Shown one piece after another: positions 59,099 through 64,000 of a stretch of DNA of 64,000 nt (positions are counted from its first letter, which is position 1; each line of letters opens with the position of its first letter). Below the pieces are notes generated by a model. It was not told the origin of the DNA. It did not search any database and saw only the letters and a program-made list of their open reading frames with translations. The stretch comes from Spirosoma linguale DSM 74. GTDB taxonomy: Bacteria > Bacteroidota > Bacteroidia > Cytophagales > Spirosomataceae. The position numbers were made by a program, and so were the translations under genes. Where the stretch lies: positions 868,001-932,000 of the forward strand of contig CP001769.1 in the NCBI GenBank assembly GCA_000024525.1, in the 5' to 3' direction.

Positions 59099-59539
59099 AG
59101 TGTTGTGAACATTTGGTACTAACTATACTTACCCAAATGCTGTACCATTTTAGTCGTAGTAGTAAATAGATAGTAATGAGATGCGGCTATTTGGTTGATA
59201 TTCAAGGTACTTTAGTTTATGGTATATTATTTTTTGCTGATGGGTACTTATTAATATGAAGTAATCTTGTAGAGTAATCGGGAAGTATGATGCCTATAGT
59301 TGTAGAGTCTATTCCACATAAGTGGAAACGGCTCTGCAATGAAAGGTGCAACGAGCAGTGAAAACAGGGGACTAAGTTTTGAAAATTGCTGTGTTTTTCT
59401 GTTTCTATAAGATTTTAAATTATTGGTATTCAGGGTTTTGTATGAGAGGTAGGGGCGGATTTTATGCGTTGTCGATAAACGAAAACGGGCGGGGATACGT
59501 TAAAAAAGAAGCAGACAGTTGCGTTATAATTCCCATATA
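59099..59539. other. 441-bp intergenic region
   Basis: Divergent region between the OmpA lipoprotein and alpha/beta hydrolase genes. No coding frame is supported. It holds the inverted repeat TTCCAC-ATAA-GTGGAA (59312-59327), overlapped by a GG-N10-GC match (59324-59337) pointing to the hydrolase but 200 bp away from it. Confidence 0.6.
59312..59327. promoter_or_regulatory. TTCCAC/GTGGAA inverted repeat
   Basis: Half-sites TTCCAC (59312-59317) and GTGGAA (59322-59327) around ATAA. The same half-site appears in the 24-bp palindrome at 47243-47266, where the order is reversed (GTGGAA then TTCCAC). Confidence 0.35.
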
Positions 59540-60736
59540 ATGTTAATAAAATCAACGCTTATTCTTTTCCTGGTCGGGGCTGTGTTGCTGGTCATGCCAA
59601 CCAGTTGCAATCAATCAAGCGGCAGTGAGTCCGTTGCGCCAGCGCCCGCCCGAACGCTGGTTAGTAGTACGCTCATAGGCGAGTACACGCCCGAACAGTT
59701 ACGAAGTCGTTTCAGTGGAGCTACTGCCTTATTTCAATTTTTTATCCGATATGGGGTAAAAGCATATCGGTTGGAGTATACTACAACCAATACAGACGGG
59801 AAGTCGATCAAAGCATCGGGTGCGTTAATTGTTCCCAACGTAGCAAGTGCTGTTCCATTGTTAAGTATGCAGCATGGGACCATTACCAGCGATAATGACG
59901 CCCCGTCTTACTTTCGCTCGTCCAGCGAAGCCTATACCTTCGGGTCGGTATTTGCATCGCAGGGGTACATCATTGCTGCTCCCGATTATATCGGTTATGG
60001 GGCTTCTAAAGATCTGCCTCATACGTACGAACAGCGCAATGGTCTGGCTACAGCCTCACTCGATATGCTGCGGGCTACCCGAGATTTCCTGAGCGATCAG
60101 AAGGTTAACTGGGACAAACGATTGTTCATTGCGGGTTATTCGGAAGGGGGCTACGCAACTATGTCTTTACAGAAGAAGCTGGAAGAAGAAACCGGCTCGG
60201 AGTTTAATCTGGTCGCGTCGAGTTGCGGAGCGGGTGCTTATGACAAACCCGCTTTCATGAAGCAGATCATCAACGAAAAAACGTCTGGAATCGACTATGT
60301 AAATCGTTTGTACCTCTGGGTATTGCAGACGTATGATCGTATTTATGGACTCAATAGGCCTGCAACGACCTATTTTAAAGAGCCTTATGCTTCGCTGATA
60401 GCCGCTCAGGGACAATCGGCCAATATCTCTGTTAGTCTCAACCAAACGTTCGCGGATAGTTTTAAACAGGGCGTTAACGATGGAACCGACAAGGCGTTTC
60501 TGGCGGCCGTGCAGGATAATGATGTTCATGACTGGAAACCGCGTACCCCAACCCGGCTTTATCACGGTGATGCCGATGAAACGGTATCTTTTCTGAATTC
60601 ACAAAATGCCTACGATGCCATGCAGAAACGGGGCGCCACCAACGTACAGCTCATTCGCATTAGTGGCGCTACCCACGCCACCGGAATTCTGACGTTTATT
60701 ACCGGGACATACGAGTTTTTTGGGGGGATACAGTAA
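59540..60736 (+). CDS. Secreted alpha/beta-hydrolase lipoprotein
   Basis: A 398-residue lipoprotein: signal MLIKSTLILFLVGAVLLVM and lipobox MPTSC (Cys near 23). The hydrolase core has the nucleophile elbow AGYSEGGYATM with Ser201, DADETV (Asp) near 338 and THATG (His) near 379. The oxyanion side is SMQHGTIT near 106. It resembles secretory lipase/esterase proteins (LIP family). A TTG start at 59519 is less likely than the ATG at 59540. Its last 38 bp overlap the end of the convergent propeller gene. Substrate unknown. Confidence 0.88.
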   Translation: MLIKSTLILFLVGAVLLVMPTSCNQSSGSESVAPAPARTLVSSTLIGEYTPEQLRSRFSGATALFQFFIRYGVKAYRLEYTTTNTDGKSIKASGALIVPNVASAVPLLSMQHGTITSDNDAPSYFRSSSEAYTFGSVFASQGYIIAAPDYIGYGASKDLPHTYEQRNGLATASLDMLRATRDFLSDQKVNWDKRLFIAGYSEGGYATMSLQKKLEEETGSEFNLVASSCGAGAYDKPAFMKQIINEKTSGIDYVNRLYLWVLQTYDRIYGLNRPATTYFKEPYASLIAAQGQSANISVSLNQTFADSFKQGVNDGTDKAFLAAVQDNDVHDWKPRTPTRLYHGDADETVSFLNSQNAYDAMQKRGATNVQLIRISGATHATGILTFITGTYEFFGGIQ

Positions 60737-61835
60737 TAATGGTATAGGCCGCCTGATTGGGCTGCCTGGTTTGCGTACCAACTGTTGTGTGCGCTCGGTC
60801 ATCATCATGAATGAGAAGCAACCGGCTGGCGTCAAGGGGCGTCAGGTCTTCTGCTTTATGACCGGGCGTGTGCAGGGGTTGCCCTTTCGTATCCCGAACC
60901 AACGTAAACGGTCTGTTTGCGTACAGATCGGAGGCTGATATCGTCCATAAATAGGCATCCAGCTTCCCGTTTGCCTCCATGGATGTCAGCATCCAGAACT
61001 GGTTATGATAAGGATCGTATTCCAGGCTCGAGAGAGCAAGTGGTTTGGGCAGTTCGGGATGGGCAGCCGTTATGTCGAAGTTATTGATAATCCGCCAGTC
61101 GTTTGCCAGCCGAATTCGGTCTACGTTATTATGTTTCTCGATGCGGTATGTAACGCTGATGACTTTGGCCTTGTACGAGAAGTTTTCGTATGATTTACCC
61201 TCTTCCCGGATGCCGAAGAGGAGCTGCTTGTCAGTAGCGGCCAGCCCCTCGATCTTGAAGTAAGGCATGCCTCCCGGAAATGCAGCATCGGCCAGCAGTT
61301 TTGCGATCTGCTGCCGGTATGACATAGAGGTTGTGCTGGTATTGTCCGGAGCGAGGACATACGGGTGTTGCTCATCGCCGGAACGCCAGTAGAGAATCGT
61401 GTTATACCCGTCCCAGTCGTGACTGCCTTCTTTTACCCGGTCGAAAGCGGTCGTTAACAAAATAAATTTTCCATCGGGTGTGCGGGCGAAATCTTCGTAT
61501 TTGCGGGCTGCGGAAAACGTGGGCTGGGTTAAATAAACCGGTGTCTTTGTGGAGTCGCCCAGCGTAGCCAACGGTTTGGTGAAGACCGGACTTTGTCCGG
61601 CGGGCATGTCTTTATCATTGGCCAGGAACAGGTTTTTGCCATCATAGAGTACGGCCGAGGCTTCACACCAAACGGGTTGATTGTTGAGGGTTGTTCCGGC
61701 GGTAAAGCAATTGATAAATCCTTCGTCCGTAATAGTGGCCGTAAAAGGCGTGGTTGTTGATAGGGTTTTCGCTGTTTTACAGCCGTAGCTAAGCAAAAGC
61801 GTTGTTAAGAAAAGGGCAGTAAATCGAACATTCAT
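60699..61835 (-). CDS. Lipoprotein, probable beta-propeller (esterase-like phytase type)
   Basis: A 378-residue lipoprotein: lipobox LSYGC with Cys near 19. The mature part has repeated strand motifs such as AVLYDGKNLFLANDKDMPAG, EDFARTPDGKFILLTTAFD, FKIEGLAATDKQLLFGIREEG and ALSSLEYDPYHNQFWMLTS, consistent with a six-bladed propeller like that of phytase-like proteins. No metal or catalytic set could be fixed. The 3' end overlaps the convergent hydrolase gene by 38 bp. Confidence 0.75.
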   Translation of the reverse strand: MNVRFTALFLTTLLLSYGCKTAKTLSTTTPFTATITDEGFINCFTAGTTLNNQPVWCEASAVLYDGKNLFLANDKDMPAGQSPVFTKPLATLGDSTKTPVYLTQPTFSAARKYEDFARTPDGKFILLTTAFDRVKEGSHDWDGYNTILYWRSGDEQHPYVLAPDNTSTTSMSYRQQIAKLLADAAFPGGMPYFKIEGLAATDKQLLFGIREEGKSYENFSYKAKVISVTYRIEKHNNVDRIRLANDWRIINNFDITAAHPELPKPLALSSLEYDPYHNQFWMLTSMEANGKLDAYLWTISASDLYANRPFTLVRDTKGQPLHTPGHKAEDLTPLDASRLLLIHDDDRAHTTVGTQTRQPNQAAYTIITVSPQKTRMSR

Positions 61836-62026
61836 AGAAATGAACAGGATAAAGGGGTCTGCAAATCTCGCAGATTAAACGAGCAAAACGAATGATGGCT
61901 TCACCAATTGATAATACGGTTAAACAAACTGCGGGCGTTGGCTCGCGGGTTGGTGAGCAGACGGGTAAATTCTGGCTGCTCACCAATCCGCGAACCAACG
62001 CCCACAGCTAATTTATGTTAGAAAAA

Positions 62027-64000
62027 TCAGTACTTCATTTCACCCCGGTCTTTCTCTACCGCGCTCCGGCCTTCTTTCATCCAGACCGGCATGGGGGCAT
62101 CTTTCAGGTAGTAATCGAAATACTGGTATAACCGAATACTCAGGTCCTTGGCGTTATGCCGTTGGGTCAGGTTATGGCCTTCCCCGTTATAGACCAGCAT
62201 CCAGACCGGCTTGTTCAACCGACGCAGTGCCGAGAACATTTCGATACCCTGGTACCAGGGAACGGCTCCGTCGGCGTCGTTATGGGTCATCATCAGGGGC
62301 GTTTCAATTCGGTTGGCGAAGAAAAGTGGCGAGTTTTCGATGTAGTTCATTGGTTTGTCCCACAGGGTTCCACCAATGCGGCTCTGTGTTTTTTCGTACT
62401 GGAACGCCCGGCTGATGCCCGTTTCCCACCGAATACCGCCGTAAGCTGATGTCATGTTTGCCACTGGCGCACCGGCTTCTGCCGCCCGGAAAAGATTGGT
62501 CCGGGTAATAATGTAGGCGGTTTGGTAACCACCCCAGCTTTGTCCCTGAATACCCAGCCGGTCACGATCTACGAAGCCTTTGTCGAGCAGGCTCAACACG
62601 CCGGGAACAACACAGTCGTAGGCATTGGGGCCCGGCTGCCCGGTTGTGTACACGATGTCCGGTACGAAAACCAGATACCCGTTCGAAACGCAGTACGGAA
62701 TATTGATGGTCGACCGGCTTGGCGAAGGAGCCCGGTAGTCGTTCAGGGTTTCGGCGTTGCGCTCGTAGAAATACGTCAGCATGGGGTATTTCTTGGTCGG
62801 GTCGAAGCCCTCCGGTTTAAAGAGCAAGCCTTCCAGCTTGATACCGTTTGTACCAATCCAGCTCACAATTTCGGCACTTCCCCACCGAACGCTGTCCTGT
62901 TGGGGATTCGTTCGGGTCAGCTGAACTGGAGCCGCAAGGGTCGTATCCGTCAGGAAAAGGTTGGTCGACTCTTTGTAATTACCCCGATAAAACGTCATAA
63001 CGGAGGCATTTTTTGCTTTGTTCAGCCCAAAATAACGGTGGTTGCTTCGGGTCAATACAGTGGGCTCAGCAACGGCCAGACCGTTCTTACTCTTTAAAAT
63101 GCCGGTCGCTTTATCGCTTTCCCAGATACCCGTCAGAAATAGTTCAGCTTTGGGGTCGATGGCTTTTTCAGCCGCTCCCGACCGTCGGCCGGGGGTATCG
63201 TCATCGTTTTCTACTTCAGCCCGGCGCAGGCGAATTTTATTTTTGCGCCCCCAGCCAGCCGTCAGATTGGTTGGCTTTTCCTTACCGGTTGGGTCAAACT
63301 GCCAGATATCGTAGCGGTCGTAAAGCCACAGGTAACGATCGCCGGTTGTCCAGCCAGCCGAGCCATAAGCACCGGGTAAATTAGGTGTGTCGTGTTCTTC
63401 ATCGAAAAACTTGCTTGGCAAGCCACGGGTCAGATCCAGCCGTCGACTATCGGCTATCGACCACGCCCGCCAGAGCGAGTCGCGCTCATCGAACCAGTAA
63501 GCGTACTTGCCTTCGGGCGATAATTTGGGTTGCGACGCCATAATATCATTGGCAATTCGCTTCTTTTCGCCCGTTTGCGTGTCGATCAGATACAGGTCGG
63601 TATGGCCGGGGTCCCAGGAGGCCTGAACCTGATAGGGCAGATCACTCAGGCCCAACAAGTAGCGAGAGTTTGTCTTGGCATCAAAGCTCACCGTTGGGGC
63701 TTCCCGGCTGGCCAGGGGCGTAACTTTTCCGCTTGCCATGTCATACACCGTCAGAAAGCCACGTTCCTTTTCTTCCTTGAGCCGCCGTTGCTGCATGGGC
63801 TGCAACCGGGTGTCGGTCCAGGTCCATATATCCATTTTAACTTTTTCATCCTCGGGTGTCAGGGTGTCTTTGGTTGGTTTGGGCGCAATGGGTGACGTGG
63901 AGAAATAAAGCCGTTTGCCATCGTCCGAGAATTTTGGCTCCCGATACTCATTCACCGACCACCGTTTGGGTAAGGCTGCCGTCAATGTATCGGCAATTAC
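62027..64000 (-). CDS. S9-family prolyl oligopeptidase-like serine peptidase (5' end cut by window edge)
   Basis: The last 658 codons are present; the frame stays open through 64000, and the TTG at 63983-63985 is not a credible start. The visible part begins in the propeller domain (EPKFSDDGKRLYFSTS, LSPEGKYAYWFDERDSLW) and ends in the hydrolase domain: catalytic Ser in IQGQSWGGYQTAY, Asp in THNDADGAVPW and His in GEGHNLTQR. Such enzymes cut short peptides in the periplasm. N-terminal signal peptide lies outside the window. It resembles DPP/acylaminoacyl-peptidase-like members of Bacteroidota. Confidence 0.92.
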   Translation of the reverse strand, partial: VIADTLTAALPKRWSVNEYREPKFSDDGKRLYFSTSPIAPKPTKDTLTPEDEKVKMDIWTWTDTRLQPMQQRRLKEEKERGFLTVYDMASGKVTPLASREAPTVSFDAKTNSRYLLGLSDLPYQVQASWDPGHTDLYLIDTQTGEKKRIANDIMASQPKLSPEGKYAYWFDERDSLWRAWSIADSRRLDLTRGLPSKFFDEEHDTPNLPGAYGSAGWTTGDRYLWLYDRYDIWQFDPTGKEKPTNLTAGWGRKNKIRLRRAEVENDDDTPGRRSGAAEKAIDPKAELFLTGIWESDKATGILKSKNGLAVAEPTVLTRSNHRYFGLNKAKNASVMTFYRGNYKESTNLFLTDTTLAAPVQLTRTNPQQDSVRWGSAEIVSWIGTNGIKLEGLLFKPEGFDPTKKYPMLTYFYERNAETLNDYRAPSPSRSTINIPYCVSNGYLVFVPDIVYTTGQPGPNAYDCVVPGVLSLLDKGFVDRDRLGIQGQSWGGYQTAYIITRTNLFRAAEAGAPVANMTSAYGGIRWETGISRAFQYEKTQSRIGGTLWDKPMNYIENSPLFFANRIETPLMMTHNDADGAVPWYQGIEMFSALRRLNKPVWMLVYNGEGHNLTQRHNAKDLSIRLYQYFDYYLKDAPMPVWMKEGRSAVEKDRGEMKY

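Overview
The window looks like a chromosomal segment of a Gram-negative Bacteroidota bacterium of the order Cytophagales, probably close to Spirosoma. The evidence is a SusC/SusD pair, lipoproteins ending their signal in S-C, OmpA-type lipoproteins, TAnnTTTG-like promoter elements, the YWADYVF-type C-terminus of a surface protein and roughly even base composition. No rRNA, tRNA, CRISPR array, prophage or transposase gene was seen. The species call is an inference from protein character only.

Layout. 1-2.6 kb: electron transfer flavoprotein genes etfB/etfA (etfA runs off the left edge), a TPR protein and a lipoprotein. 3-4 kb: a repeat-built surface protein. 4.3-16.2 kb: a Wzx/Wzy-type exopolysaccharide locus in two converging blocks, three glycosyltransferase genes on + and eight genes on - (wza, wzc, initiating sugar transferase, flippase, acyltransferase, polymerase, glycosyltransferase, acyltransferase). 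16.6-20 kb: an OmpR/histidine-kinase pair followed by three small genes. 20-24.6 kb: Nramp transporter, Dps, a TIM-barrel isomerase, a propeller protein and an LprI-like protein. 24.6-30.5 kb: a fused 5-oxoprolinase, a DeoR regulator, a NudK-like Nudix hydrolase and a Uma2 nuclease. 30.6-41.4 kb: SusC/SusD, a PIG-L deacetylase and a TolB-propeller amidohydrolase. 41.6-44.3 kb: a membrane pyrophosphatase fused to an OmpA peptidoglycan-binding domain. 44.4-59.1 kb: an orphan RND adaptor, then a dense stress module (two YtxH proteins, a 55-residue membrane peptide, two single receivers, a sigma54 activator, an outer-membrane barrel, a receiver-PAS-kinase, a YdaT-like protein, a Cys-rich four-helix protein, a PPOX protein, DUF3891, GlgX, PA2169-type, DUF2945 and an OmpA lipoprotein). 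59.5-64 kb: an alpha/beta hydrolase, a propeller lipoprotein and an S9 peptidase cut by the right edge.

How it fits together. The most interesting signal is regulatory. Sigma54-like -24/-12 elements (GG-N10-GC or close) lie in front of the repeat surface protein, the exopolysaccharide operon, the 55-residue membrane peptide, the outer-membrane barrel and the YdaT-like gene. Three of these carry a TTTCTAC-type element in the same orientation about 120-170 bp further upstream, where an enhancer for a sigma54 activator would sit. The window encodes such an activator at 48.0-49.5 kb. This suggests, but does not prove, a sigma54 circuit for envelope and stress genes. Other notable items are the pyrophosphatase-OmpA fusion, a perfect nested palindrome inserted in frame in the 5-oxoprolinase gene, and a long inverted repeat between dps and the Nramp gene.
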